Of a stretch of 64,000 bases of DNA, positions 35,728 to 44,124 are shown piece after piece. Every line of letters starts with the position of its first letter. The stretch's first letter is position 1. Source of the DNA: Mycobacterium rhizamassiliense. GTDB taxonomy: Bacteria > Actinomycetota > Actinomycetes > Mycobacteriales > Mycobacteriaceae. The stretch covers positions 1,261,605-1,325,604 of the forward strand of contig NZ_LT721901.1 in the NCBI RefSeq assembly GCF_900157375.1, in the 5' to 3' direction. Made by a program: the position numbers and the translations under genes. The notes beneath the pieces are model-generated. The model worked only from the letters and a program-made list of their open reading frames with translations. It was not told the origin of the DNA and did no database searches.

Positions 35728-37191
35728 ATGCCCTACGATGGCCCGGTGCCCGCCACTGAGCCGACCGAGGACGAGCCCTTGCCCGCGGCGGCTCCGGCCG
35801 CCGCCGCCGGCGGACGATTCGGGGCGGCGATCAGGAACGCGAGCTACCTGCGCAAGTGGTTCCTGCTGGGCCTCACCATCGGTGTCATCGCCGGCCTGGG
35901 CGCGGTCGTCTTCTACCTCGCGTTGAAATACACCGCGGATTTCCTGCTCGGATATCTGGCCGACTATCACCAGCCGACGCCCGTCGGCGAGGGTGGTAGC
36001 CGCGGCTCGACCGGCTTCGCCCGCCCGTGGGTGATCCCGCTGGTGACGACGGCCGGGGCGCTCGTGTCCGCGGTGCTCGTCGCCCGACTCGCCCCGGAAG
36101 CGACCGGCCACGGCACCGATGCGGCCATCGAGGCGGTGCACAGCGACCCGCGCGCCATCCGGTTCCGGGCCGTGCTGGTCAAGATGGTGGCGAGCGCGCT
36201 GACGATCGGTTCGGGCGGCTCGGCCGGCCGCGAAGGCCCCACGGCGCAGATCTCGGCGGGCTTCTGCTCGCTGCTGACCCGACGTCTCAACCTCTCCGAC
36301 GAGGACGGCCGGATCGCGGTGGCACTCGGCATCGGCGCGGGCATCGGCGCGATCTTCGCCGCGCCGCTGGGCGGGGCGGTGCTGGCCGCGTCGATCACCT
36401 ACCGCGACGACTTCGATTACCGATGCCTGCTGCCGGGTTTCATCACGTCGGGGACCGCCTACGCCGTGCTCGGCGCCGTGCTGGGCTTCGATCCGCTGTT
36501 CGGCTACATCGACGCCGAGTATCGCTTCGAGCGGGCATGGCCGCTGCTGTGGTTCGTGGTGATCGGTCTGGCCGGGGCGGCGATCGGCTATCTGTATGCG
36601 CGGGTTTTTCACGCCACCGTCCGGCTCACCCGCCGGCTGCCGGGCGGTCCGGTGCTCAAGCCCGCGGCCGGCGGCCTCCTCGTTGGGCTGCTCGGGTTGC
36701 TGATCCCGCAGATACTGAGCAGCGGCTACGGCTGGGCCCAGCTGGCGGCCGATCGCAGTGCGCTGCTGCAGATCCCGCTGTGGATCGTCGTCGTCCTGCC
36801 GGTCGCCAAGATCGTCGCGACGTCGCTGTCGATCGGCACCGGTGGTTCCGGCGGCCTGTTCGGACCCGGGATCGTCATCGGCGCGTTCGTCGGGGCGGCG
36901 GTCTGGCGGCTGGGCGAGCTATGCGAACTGCCCGGCGTGCCACATCATCCCGGCATCTTCGTCGTGGTCGGAATGATGACGTGCTTCGGCAGCGTCGCTC
37001 GCGCTCCGCTGGCGATCATGATCATGGTGGCGGAGATGACCGGCTCATTTTCGGTGGTGCCGGGGGCGATCATCTCGGTGGGCATCGCGGCCTTGCTACT
37101 GTCCCGCACCAACGTGACCATCTACGAGGCGCAGCGCCTCAATCGTGAAGTCGCCCAAGCGGAGCGCGAGCGCCGTGCGGCACCCGAATAG
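35728..37191 (+). CDS. ClC-family chloride channel/antiporter, Rv0143c-like
   Basis: 487-residue ClC protein with about ten to twelve membrane segments. Selectivity-filter signatures are GSGGSAGREGP (residues 161-171; the gating glutamate is Glu169) and GTGGSGGLFGPG (about 370-381). Retention of the gating Glu is compatible with either a channel or a Cl-/H+ exchanger. No C-terminal CBS domain is present; the protein ends after the last helix with a charged tail. Orthologue of Rv0143c; convergent with dps. Confidence 0.92.
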   Translation: MPYDGPVPATEPTEDEPLPAAAPAAAAGGRFGAAIRNASYLRKWFLLGLTIGVIAGLGAVVFYLALKYTADFLLGYLADYHQPTPVGEGGSRGSTGFARPWVIPLVTTAGALVSAVLVARLAPEATGHGTDAAIEAVHSDPRAIRFRAVLVKMVASALTIGSGGSAGREGPTAQISAGFCSLLTRRLNLSDEDGRIAVALGIGAGIGAIFAAPLGGAVLAASITYRDDFDYRCLLPGFITSGTAYAVLGAVLGFDPLFGYIDAEYRFERAWPLLWFVVIGLAGAAIGYLYARVFHATVRLTRRLPGGPVLKPAAGGLLVGLLGLLIPQILSSGYGWAQLAADRSALLQIPLWIVVVLPVAKIVATSLSIGTGGSGGLFGPGIVIGAFVGAAVWRLGELCELPGVPHHPGIFVVVGMMTCFGSVARAPLAIMIMVAEMTGSFSVVPGAIISVGIAALLLSRTNVTIYEAQRLNREVAQAERERRAAPE

Positions 37192-37200
37192 CCTCGGTGG

Positions 37201-37752
37201 CTACTTCGCCTTGCTGCGCGCGGTCTTGGCTGCGCCCTTCTCGGTGGACGCGCCCCCGTGCTGCAGCTTCCCGCCGGCGCTCTCCAGGTGCGCCCGGACG
37301 AACCACTGGAACTTCTCCAGGCTGCCGGCCTGCCCGATCAGCAGGTCCTGGGTCACCTGGTCGAGTTCGTCTGTCTCGTCGATGGCTTCGCGAATGTCTT
37401 CGATGACGCCGTTGTAGACCAGGTCCAGCGCGGCCAGATGCGCCTGCACGGTGTCGCGGCCGACGGAGTAGTCATCCCAGGAGCGATCCTTGATGATCGC
37501 GCCGGGAGTGCCCTGTGGCGAACCACCAAGGGCCGCAATGCGTTCGGCGACATCGTCAGCATATGCACGCACCGTGTCGACCTGCGGGTCGATCATCTCG
37601 TGCACGCCAATAAAGTTGGGGCCCACCACATTCCAGTGGACGTGCTTCAGCGTCAGATGCAGATCGTTGTAGGTGCTCAGCTGCTTCTGCAGCAATTCGG
37701 TAAGCCGCACCGCCTGCTTGTCGGTCAATCCCGGAATCGTGAACTGAGTCAT
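37201..37752 (-). CDS. dps: DNA-binding ferritin-like protein Dps
   Basis: 183-residue Dps, close to the M. smegmatis Dps1 sequence (TIPGLTDKQAVRLTELLQKQ; LHLTLKHVHWNVVGPNFIGV; HEMIDPQVDTVRAYADDVAE). Ferroxidase residues His39, His51, Asp66 and Glu70 are in place. The C-terminal tail is Lys/Ala/Arg-rich (STEKGAAKTARSKAK), the element used for DNA binding in the M. smegmatis protein. It forms dodecamers that store iron and protect DNA from peroxide. M. tuberculosis has no Dps at this position as I recall it. Next to a DNA glycosylase gene. Confidence 0.95.
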   Translation of the reverse strand: MTQFTIPGLTDKQAVRLTELLQKQLSTYNDLHLTLKHVHWNVVGPNFIGVHEMIDPQVDTVRAYADDVAERIAALGGSPQGTPGAIIKDRSWDDYSVGRDTVQAHLAALDLVYNGVIEDIREAIDETDELDQVTQDLLIGQAGSLEKFQWFVRAHLESAGGKLQHGGASTEKGAAKTARSKAK

Positions 37753-37796
37753 GTCCCGACGTGTACCCGATGGACTCGGTGGAAAACACTTGCTGG

Positions 37797-38708
37797 TCAG
37801 AGCGAGTGGATTTGCTGTACCGGAAGTCGTGCACCCCGGCGCGGCTCGTAGGCCAACCCGCTGACTTCCAGCAGGCGGACCACGCGATGCCGGTGCGGCC
37901 GCATCGGCTCGAGCAACTCGAGCATCAGCTCGTCGTCGCCCTGGCGGCCCGCCAGGGTCCAGCCGATCATCTTCGGGATGTGGTAGTCGCCCACCGAAAC
38001 GGCGTCGGCGTCGCCGAAGGCGCGCTGCGCGGTCTCGGCGGCGGTCCATACGCCCACCCCGGGCAACGACATCAACGCCTTGCGGGCCTGCTCGGCCGGG
38101 CGGGACACCAGCCGTTCCAGCGAAGCGGCGCGCTGCGCGCACGCGACCACCGTCTGTGCCCGCCGCGGATCGACGTTGGCCAGGTGGAACTCCCACGACG
38201 GGATGGCCCGCCACGCCTGCGCCGACGGCAACACCCGCATGCCGGCCGGCGCCGGACCGGGCGCCGGCGTGCCGTACTTGGACACCAGCACGCGCCAGGC
38301 CTTGAACGCGTCGGCGCCGGGCACCCGCTGCTCGATGATCGCCGGGATCAACGCCTCGAGCACCCGCCCGGTGCGGCCCAGGCGAAAGTGCGGCACCCGC
38401 CGGTGGGCGGCCGCAACCGTCGGGTGCTGCGGCACGAAATCCGACGAGTCGTCGTCGACGCCCAGCGACGCGGGTAACAGCTCGAGGAATTCCTCGGCAC
38501 CGTCGCCCCACGCCTGGCAGTGAACGGCGTTAGGCGCGGTGCGGCTCAGCCGCGCGGTCACAGTCCCGGTGGACAGCAGGCTGGTTCGCCAGATGCTGCC
38601 GTCGCCCGGCATCTGGAAGCACGGGTCTCGCGGACCCCGGCGCAACGGCGCCAGGGTATGGCCGAAGCTGACCGCCCCGGTGAACGTCACCGTCCGCACA
38701 CCGTCCAC
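37797..38708 (-). CDS. AlkA-like DNA-3-methyladenine glycosylase 2, Rv0142-like
   Basis: 303-residue HhH-GPD glycosylase of the AlkA type. The N-terminal AlkA_N-like region (about 1-100) precedes LEALIPAIIEQRVPGADAFKAWRVLV and the helix-hairpin-helix SLPGVGVWTAAETAQRAFGDADAVSVGDYHIPK, where the Asp of VGDYH is the likely catalytic residue. Removes alkylated purines from DNA. Orthologue of Rv0142. Transcribed towards dps with a 44-bp gap. Confidence 0.87.
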   Translation of the reverse strand: MDGVRTVTFTGAVSFGHTLAPLRRGPRDPCFQMPGDGSIWRTSLLSTGTVTARLSRTAPNAVHCQAWGDGAEEFLELLPASLGVDDDSSDFVPQHPTVAAAHRRVPHFRLGRTGRVLEALIPAIIEQRVPGADAFKAWRVLVSKYGTPAPGPAPAGMRVLPSAQAWRAIPSWEFHLANVDPRRAQTVVACAQRAASLERLVSRPAEQARKALMSLPGVGVWTAAETAQRAFGDADAVSVGDYHIPKMIGWTLAGRQGDDELMLELLEPMRPHRHRVVRLLEVSGLAYEPRRGARLPVQQIHSL

Positions 38709-38772
38709 CGACGCTCCCTAGCTTCCGTCCTTATTGACCGGCAACTGTTTCTCAAGACACTATTGCCGTGTG

Positions 38773-39189
38773 GTGACTCCGTTCGACGCCCCGCACGCCG
38801 AACTCGCATGGATGTTCCTGCAGTGCCTCAGCCAGGGCGGCGATGTGGACGAAGGTTTCTCGCTGCTCAGCGACGACTTCACCTACTGGAGCCTGTATAC
38901 CTGCCTGTGCGTCGACAGAGACAACTTTCGCCGCGCCGTCGACCAACGCAAGCGTGCGGTCGAGATCGAAATCGACTTGCTGCGCTGCATCAACGAGGGC
39001 GACACGGTGGTGGTCGAGGCGCATTCCGAAGGCACCGCCGCCAACGGCAAGCACTACAGCAGCCCGTTCATCTGCGTCTTCGAGACGCGCGACGGCCTGA
39101 TCGTGTCGATGCGGGAATACAGCGACACGCGTTCGGCGGCAGAACTCTTCCCGGGGTGGCGAGCCCCGGCTGCTACTGAAGAACGCTGA
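38773..39189 (+). CDS. NTF2-like protein, Rv0141c-like
   Basis: 138-residue SnoaL/NTF2-fold protein: AELAWMFLQCLSQGGDVDEGFSLLSDDFTYW, INEGDTVVVEAHSEGTAANGKHYSSPFICVFETRDGLIVSMREYSDT. The GTG at 38773 gives a length like Rv0141c; the frame is open further upstream. No catalytic function is known. Its last 17 bp overlap the convergent DUF427 gene. Confidence 0.82.
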   Translation: MTPFDAPHAELAWMFLQCLSQGGDVDEGFSLLSDDFTYWSLYTCLCVDRDNFRRAVDQRKRAVEIEIDLLRCINEGDTVVVEAHSEGTAANGKHYSSPFICVFETRDGLIVSMREYSDTRSAAELFPGWRAPAATEER

Positions 39190-39550
39190 TTTCGGCCTTG
39201 TTCGGGTAGAACGCCACGTGCCCGGCGATCTGGGCCACGGCCGGATACGGCTGCTCGTAGGTCCATATCGCGTCCTCGACGGTGTCCCCGGCCGAGGTGG
39301 TCACGCTGTAGTAGCTGGCGTCGCCCTTGAACGGGCAATATGTGACGGTGTCGGTGCGCGTCAACCGGTCGGCGACCACATCGTCGAGCGGAATGTATTG
39401 CACCGCAGGGATAGTGGCTTCCCGTAGCTCTAGCGCGGCCGTCGTGTCGGCGACGACCTCGCCGTTGATGCGAACCTGCACCCGCCCCTTGGTGGGCTCG
39501 ACGGTGATCGGGTGCCCGGCGTTGGGCTCCAAGACTTCGCGGTGGGTCAT
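39173..39550 (-). CDS. DUF427 protein, Rv0140-like
   Basis: 125-residue single-domain DUF427 protein: PTKGRVQVRINGEVVADTTAALELREA, YIPLDDVVADRLTRTDTVTYCPFKGDASYYSV and AIWTYEQPYPAVAQIAGHVAFYPNKAEI. Function unknown; the conserved Cys-Pro-Phe-Lys-Gly block suggests a ligand or redox site. Third gene of the leftward set 41134-39173 corresponding to Rv0138-Rv0140. Confidence 0.87.
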   Translation of the reverse strand: MTHREVLEPNAGHPITVEPTKGRVQVRINGEVVADTTAALELREATIPAVQYIPLDDVVADRLTRTDTVTYCPFKGDASYYSVTTSAGDTVEDAIWTYEQPYPAVAQIAGHVAFYPNKAEISVLQ

Positions 39551-39617
39551 GGGTAATACCTCCTCAGACGCACGAGTTCAACACCAGCATGCGCTCAACC
39601 CTTCCCGGCGGCCGAGC

Positions 39618-40631
39618 CTATTCGGGCTGCGCGGCCGTTCGCGGGGCGCGCATCGCGGCCCAGAACCGGGCCGCCTCGCGGATCGACTCCTCGACCGGAC
39701 GTGGCTGCCAGCCCAGCTCCCGCCTGGCCTTGCCGGCGTCGACGGGGGCTTCGGCGCGCATCATCCGCACCGACGCGAGGCTGAGTTGGGCGTCCGTGCC
39801 GGTGAACTTGGCCTTCAGCGTGCCCGCCGCGGCCAGGGTGTAGAGCATCGGCACGGAAATCGCGCGTTGCGGCGGCGGGACGCCGCCCTCGTCGGCCGCG
39901 ATGCGGATCGAATCGTTGAGCGCCATCATCTTTTCCGAGACCAGGTATCGCTCGCCGACGCGGCCGTGCTCGGCGGCGAGCAGCATGGCCCGGGCGGCGT
40001 CGTCGACGCCGACGACTTCCAGCTGGATGCCGTTCATCAGGAACGGCAGTTTGCCGAACACCGCGCCCGCAATGAAGGCGCCGTGCGGGGTGCCGCCCCA
40101 GTCCCCGTCGCCGTACGTCGTCGACACGCACATCGCGACGGCCGGCAGGCCGGCGTCCGCGACATAGCGCATCACCAAGTCCTCGGCCTGCACGCGGGAT
40201 TGCACGTAGGGGGTCAGCCCGCGCGAGGCGATCACATCGTCCTCGGTCGCCACGCGGCCACGTTTGCGGCCGACCGTCGCGTAGGTGCTGGTGAAGATGA
40301 ACCTGCGCAGCGGCCGCGTGACGGCGACATCGAGGACGTTGCGCAGGCCCTCGACGTTGGTGTGGAACAGCGGCGCCGTGTCGCGCAGCCACGCGCGGGT
40401 GTCGACGACGCAGTAGTACACGTCGTCGACGCCCTCCATCGCCTCGCGCACGGTGGCGGTGTCGAAGACGTCGCCGTGAAAGCGGGTCACGTCGAGGTCG
40501 TCGATGGACCGGGTGTTGGCGCCCTCGCGCACCATCACCCGCACTTGCGCCCCGTCGGCGACGAGCTGGCGGGTGACGTGCGAACCCAGAAAACCGTTGG
40601 CGCCGATGACAAGTTTGGGCTTGCCGGTCAC
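39618..40631 (-). CDS. NAD-dependent epimerase/dehydratase-like oxidoreductase, Rv0139-like
   Basis: 337-residue extended SDR. Rossmann LVIGANGFLGSHVTRQLVADG; VDDVYYCVVDTR; FTSTYATVGRK; catalytic-site region TPYVQSRVQAEDLV, where YxxxK is replaced by YVQSR, so the usual Lys is Arg; then LGWQPRPVEESIREAA at the C-terminus. The GTG start at 40631 overlaps the previous stop (GTGA). Resembles dihydroflavonol-reductase/3-beta-HSD-like enzymes; the substrate is unknown. Downstream of a KstR-type box, so possibly linked to sterol metabolism. Confidence 0.85.
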   Translation of the reverse strand: MTGKPKLVIGANGFLGSHVTRQLVADGAQVRVMVREGANTRSIDDLDVTRFHGDVFDTATVREAMEGVDDVYYCVVDTRAWLRDTAPLFHTNVEGLRNVLDVAVTRPLRRFIFTSTYATVGRKRGRVATEDDVIASRGLTPYVQSRVQAEDLVMRYVADAGLPAVAMCVSTTYGDGDWGGTPHGAFIAGAVFGKLPFLMNGIQLEVVGVDDAARAMLLAAEHGRVGERYLVSEKMMALNDSIRIAADEGGVPPPQRAISVPMLYTLAAAGTLKAKFTGTDAQLSLASVRMMRAEAPVDAGKARRELGWQPRPVEESIREAARFWAAMRAPRTAAQPE

Positions 40632-41134
40632 TTGGCCCCTCCGTACTGCTCCAGGAATGCCGCGCCGTCCTCGTCGAGCGTGCCGAGTTCCTGCGACTTG
40701 CGGCACCACTTCAACGTGGCCTGCACGAAGCGCAGCGGGTTGTAGATGTCCTCCTGCTGGCGCCACAGTCCGTCGCCGGCGTAGGTGATGATCGAGATGT
40801 TCGTCTCGCCGATGACGGTGCCGTCACCGGGATCGCGCATGGGGTTGTCGAGTTCCATGATGATGCGGCCGGTCGGCTCGTCGATCACCGACCACAGCGA
40901 CGGGAACGCGACCATGTGGCTGCCCGGAAAGGTGCCCATCGTCCGGCTGATCCACTCGCGCACCTCGTCGCGGCCGTGCATGGTGCCCGCCGCGTGCTCG
41001 ATGTAGAGGACGTCGGGTGTGTAGTGCTGGACCCAGGCGTCCCAGTCGTGTGATTGCGCCGCCGCATCGACGGTCGCCTCGAATTTCGCGAAGGCATCGA
41101 CGAGTTCGCTCCGGGAGAATTGCGGGCTGCTCAC
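40628..41134 (-). CDS. SnoaL-like protein, Rv0138-like
   Basis: 168-residue NTF2-like protein: ELVDAFAKFEATVDAAAQSHDWDAWVQHYTPDVLYIEHAAGTMHGRDEVREWI is the typical N-terminal half. The GTG at 41134 is chosen as start; it lies only 8 bp from the KstR-type box and fits a leaderless or near-leaderless message. Overlaps the oxidoreductase downstream by 4 bp. Equivalent of Rv0138; function unknown. Confidence 0.85.
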   Translation of the reverse strand: MSSPQFSRSELVDAFAKFEATVDAAAQSHDWDAWVQHYTPDVLYIEHAAGTMHGRDEVREWISRTMGTFPGSHMVAFPSLWSVIDEPTGRIIMELDNPMRDPGDGTVIGETNISIITYAGDGLWRQQEDIYNPLRFVQATLKWCRKSQELGTLDEDGAAFLEQYGGAK

Positions 41135-41142
41135 GCCAAAAC

Positions 41143-41156
41143 TAGAACACGTTCTA
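41143..41156. promoter_or_regulatory. KstR-type operator
   Basis: TAGAACACGTTCTA is a perfect 14-bp palindrome that fits the KstR consensus TNNAACNNGTTNNA at every fixed base. It lies 8 bp upstream of the Rv0138-like start and 106 bp upstream of divergent msrA. KstR represses cholesterol-catabolism genes in actinobacteria and responds to sterol-derived CoA thioesters. Confidence 0.8.
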
Positions 41157-41262
41157 CCGCAGTTTGTCGAGGGTTTCGCGGCGCCGCGGTGCCCGGCGGA
41201 AAAGATCAGGATAATCGGAGGAGAGTTGCGACTATGCGGTGCGAGCGAAACGAGGCAAGGCA

Positions 41263-41778
41263 ATGACAACCACCCAAAAGGCAATCCTCGCCGGCGGCTG
41301 CTTCTGGGGAATGCAGGATCTGGTCCGCAAACTTCCCGGCGTCGTCTCCACCCGGGTGGGTTACACCGGCGGCGACGTCCCCAACGCGACGTACCGCAAC
41401 CACGGCACGCATGCCGAGGCCATCGAGATCGGGTACGACCCGGCCGCCACCGACTACCGGGCGCTGCTGGAGTTCTTCTTCCAAATTCACGACCCGACAA
41501 CGAAGGATCGCCAGGGCAACGACCGCGGCATGAGCTACCGGTCGGCCATCTTCTACGTCGACGACGAGCAGAAGCGCATCGCGCTGGACACCATCGCCGA
41601 TGTCGAGGCGTCGGGCCTATGGCCCGGCAAGGTCGTGACGGAGGTCAGCCCGGCGGGCGACTTCTGGGAGGCCGAGCCCGAGCATCAGGACTACCTGGAG
41701 CGCTACCCCAGCGGCTATACCTGCCACTACATCCGCCCGGACTGGAAGCTGCCGCGCCGCGCCTCGGCGGCGCAGTAA
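41263..41778 (+). CDS. msrA: Peptide methionine sulfoxide reductase MsrA
   Basis: 171-residue MsrA. The catalytic Cys is at residue 13 in [36 protein letters not shown] and the C-terminal [16 protein letters not shown], with a possible resolving Cys, are present. It reduces methionine-S-sulfoxide with thioredoxin as electron donor. ATG 41263 is preceded by GAGGCAAGGC. Orthologue of Rv0137c, divergent from the Rv0138-like operon, convergent with cyp138. Confidence 0.94.
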   Translation: MTTTQKAILAGGCFWGMQDLVRKLPGVVSTRVGYTGGDVPNATYRNHGTHAEAIEIGYDPAATDYRALLEFFFQIHDPTTKDRQGNDRGMSYRSAIFYVDDEQKRIALDTIADVEASGLWPGKVVTEVSPAGDFWEAEPEHQDYLERYPSGYTCHYIRPDWKLPRRASAAQ

Positions 41779-41779
41779 C

Positions 41780-43102
41780 TCAGCGGCGGCGCACCGCCAC
41801 CGGGCCGCCGTCCTTCGGGGTGAAGGCGACTCCCCGGCAGTGCCAGCGCTCATCTGGCGCATCGGTGGTCTCAATAGTGAAGTGGCGCAACACCGTTCGA
41901 AGCACCACGTCCATCTCCATGTTGGCAAACGCCGCCCCCACGCACCGCCGAGTTCCGCCGCCGAACGGGATCCAGGACAGCGCAGCGGGTTTGGAGTCGA
42001 TGAAGCGCCGCGGGTCGAAGCGCCAGGGATCGGGGAACACGTCGGGGTTATCGTGTATCTGCGCGATGCCGACGATGATTGAGTAGCCGCGCGGGATCAC
42101 CCATTCGCCGAGCTGGAAGGCCTCGGGGTAGACGTGGCGGCCGGCGAAATCGATGACGGTCCTTGCCCGCTGGACCTCCAGAATGGTCGCCTGGCGCAGT
42201 TCGCTGCCGCCGCCATCGGCCTCCTCGACGAGCGCCGCCAGCAACTCGGGGTGCCGGCTGATCCGCTCGAACGCCCATGCCAGCGTGGATGCGGTGGTCT
42301 CGTGCCCGGCGGCCAGCAGGGCAAGGAGCTCGTCGCCGATCTCCTTGTGCGACATGGCCGCACCGTCTTCGTAGGTGCTGCGCAGCAGCAGCGCGAGCAC
42401 GTCGTTGCGCTCGGCGAAGTTCGGGTCGGCCCGCTCCGCGGCGATCAGCTTCTCGATGACGCTGTCGTATTGGCGCCGCCACTTGTCCAGCCTGCCCCAC
42501 GGGCCGAGCCGGGGATAGCGCTTCGGCTTTGGCAGCGCCGCAAGGCGTGAGCCCAGGGTGACCCACGGCGGGATGAGCCGGCGCAGTTCGTCGAGTTCGG
42601 CGCCCTCGGCCCCGAAGACCGCGCGCAGGATCGCGTTGAGCGTGATTCGCATCATCGGCGACAACGTCGCGAATGACGTGCCCTCGGGCCAGCCGGCCGT
42701 CTCGCGCAGCGTCTCTTCTTCGATGATGCTCTCGTAGTTCTTCATGCTCTTGCCGTGAAACGGCGGCGCCAGCAGCCGCCGGCGGCGGCGGTGCTCGTCG
42801 CCCTCGAGTCCGAATACCGAGCCGGAACCGAACAGCCTGCTCAAATTGGGCTGTATGTTGCCGAGTTCGTCGGGGCTGGTGGTGAAGATCTGCTTGGCCA
42901 GCTGAGGGTCACTGACGGCAATGACGGGCCCCCACATCGGCAGGCGCAGCGTGACCACGCCGCCGTAGCGGCGGGAGAGTCGTCGCATCATCATTCGCCG
43001 GGACATGGCAAAGCCCAAGCCCTGCAACAGCTTCGGGCTTCGGGCCGCGGGGGGCAATTTGACGTCGGCGGCCGCAGGTGCGGCGGTGGCTAGTTCGCTC
43101 AT
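41780..43102 (-). CDS. cyp138: Cytochrome P450 CYP138
   Basis: 440-residue P450 orthologous by position to Rv0136. It has the eukaryote-like layout of this family: PPFHGKSMKNYESIIEEET after the C helix, I-helix LLALLAAGHETTASTLAWAF, ExxR in ILEVQRARTV, PDPWRFDPRRFIDSKPAALSWIPFGGGTRRCVGAAFANMEM around the heme Cys. Substrate unknown. Start ATG 43102. Divergent from a TetR gene across 132 bp containing several GTAC palindromes. Confidence 0.92.
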   Translation of the reverse strand: MSELATAAPAAADVKLPPAARSPKLLQGLGFAMSRRMMMRRLSRRYGGVVTLRLPMWGPVIAVSDPQLAKQIFTTSPDELGNIQPNLSRLFGSGSVFGLEGDEHRRRRRLLAPPFHGKSMKNYESIIEEETLRETAGWPEGTSFATLSPMMRITLNAILRAVFGAEGAELDELRRLIPPWVTLGSRLAALPKPKRYPRLGPWGRLDKWRRQYDSVIEKLIAAERADPNFAERNDVLALLLRSTYEDGAAMSHKEIGDELLALLAAGHETTASTLAWAFERISRHPELLAALVEEADGGGSELRQATILEVQRARTVIDFAGRHVYPEAFQLGEWVIPRGYSIIVGIAQIHDNPDVFPDPWRFDPRRFIDSKPAALSWIPFGGGTRRCVGAAFANMEMDVVLRTVLRHFTIETTDAPDERWHCRGVAFTPKDGGPVAVRRR

Positions 43103-43141
43103 GGCGGCGCTGCTCCCCAATATCCGCCCCGAATCCGGGGT

Positions 43142-43192
43142 TGGTACGTCGATGTACCACAGACCTTTCTTAGTACGGTACTCTGTGGTACC
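43142..43192. promoter_or_regulatory. GTAC palindrome cluster between cyp138 and TetR
   Basis: Three palindromes within 51 bp: TGGTAC-N6-GTACCA (43142-43159, one of the spacers including TCGA), AGTAC-G-GTACT (43172-43182) and TGGTACCA (43186-43193). All are built on GTAC and lie 40-92 bp from both divergent starts, the expected place for TetR autoregulation and P450 repression. Confidence 0.5.
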
Positions 43193-43234
43193 AAGCCTGA
43201 CAAGGTGTGAGATCGCAATGAAAGGCCGCGGACC

Positions 43235-43858
43235 GTGCCAGCAGCGACGACGGTGACAACGCCGGTGGGCGACACCGTGACCGACGAGCCCGACCCTTTT
43301 CGGGTGCGGCTGCTCGACGGCCTGGCCACCTCGATCTGCGAGCGCGGCTACCCCGCCAGCACCGTGGCCGACATCGTGCGGCACGCGCGCACGTCCAAGC
43401 GCACGTTCTACGGCCAATTCGCCAGCAAGGAAGAGTGCTTCCTGGAGCTGCTCAGCGTCGACATCGAAAAGCTCGGCGAGGGCATCCAATCCGCCGTCGA
43501 TCTCGAGGCCGACTGGCATCAGCAGATCCGCCAGGCGGTCGAGGCGTACGTCGGCTACATCGAGGCGCGGCCGGCGATCACGCTCAGCTGGATCCGCCAA
43601 CTGCCTTCGCTGGGCGCCGTCGCCCGCCCGGTCCAGCGTCGCGGGTTGCAGCTGCTGTCGACCCTGCTGATCGACCTCAGCGCCAGCCCCGGTTTTCGGC
43701 GGGCCGACCTGCCGCCCCTGACCAGCCCGCTGGCCGTGATCCTGCTGGGCGGGCTGCGGGAACTGACCGCACTTGCCGTCGAAGACGGAAAGCCCGTTCG
43801 GGGGATCCTCGAGCCGGCCGTGGATGCGTCCATCGCTCTGCTCGGACCCCGCCACTAG
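43235..43858 (+). CDS. TetR-family regulator, Rv0135c-like
   Basis: 207-residue TetR protein: RVRLLDGLATSICERGYPASTVADIVRHARTSKRTFYGQFASKEECFLELL forms the DNA-binding domain. The C-terminal domain is helical. Orthologue of Rv0135c and divergent from cyp138, the classic layout for a dedicated repressor. GTG start at 43235; a second GTG/ATG-like start around residue 16 is possible. Confidence 0.88.
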   Translation: MPAATTVTTPVGDTVTDEPDPFRVRLLDGLATSICERGYPASTVADIVRHARTSKRTFYGQFASKEECFLELLSVDIEKLGEGIQSAVDLEADWHQQIRQAVEAYVGYIEARPAITLSWIRQLPSLGAVARPVQRRGLQLLSTLLIDLSASPGFRRADLPPLTSPLAVILLGGLRELTALAVEDGKPVRGILEPAVDASIALLGPRH

Positions 43859-43909
43859 CCGCTCCGCGGTCTACGCTCATCGCACACCCCCAACTTACGG
43901 AGGACTGCG

Positions 43910-44122
43910 ATGCGGCTATCCACCCGAAACCAGCTCACAGGGACCATCGCCGAGGTCGATCTCGGCTCGGTGATGGCGATCGTCAAGGTCAAGCTCGACG
44001 GCGGTGACCAGGTCGTCACGTCCTCGGTCACCAAGGCCGCGGCCGAGGACCTCGGCCTCAAAGTCGGTCAGGCCGCGACGGTGTTCATCAAGTCGACCGA
44101 AGTCACCATTGGCGTCGACTGA
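43910..44122 (+). CDS. Mop-type molybdate/TOBE domain protein
   Basis: 70-residue protein that is a single TOBE/Mop domain: MRLSTRNQLTGTIAEVDLGS, VMAIVKVKLDGGDQVVTSSVT, LKVGQAATVFIKSTEVTIGVD. Such molbindins assemble as hexamers and bind molybdate or tungstate, giving intracellular storage. AGGA lies 7-10 bp before the ATG. Not part of an apparent Mo transport operon here. Convergent with ephF, 2 bp between stops. Confidence 0.92.
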   Translation: MRLSTRNQLTGTIAEVDLGSVMAIVKVKLDGGDQVVTSSVTKAAAEDLGLKVGQAATVFIKSTEVTIGVD

Positions 44123-44124
44123 AC

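Noticed and set aside
37189..37203. TAGCC-TCGGT-GGCTA palindrome between ClC and dps stops
   Set aside because: Five-base arms made mostly of the two stop codons; too weak to call a terminator.
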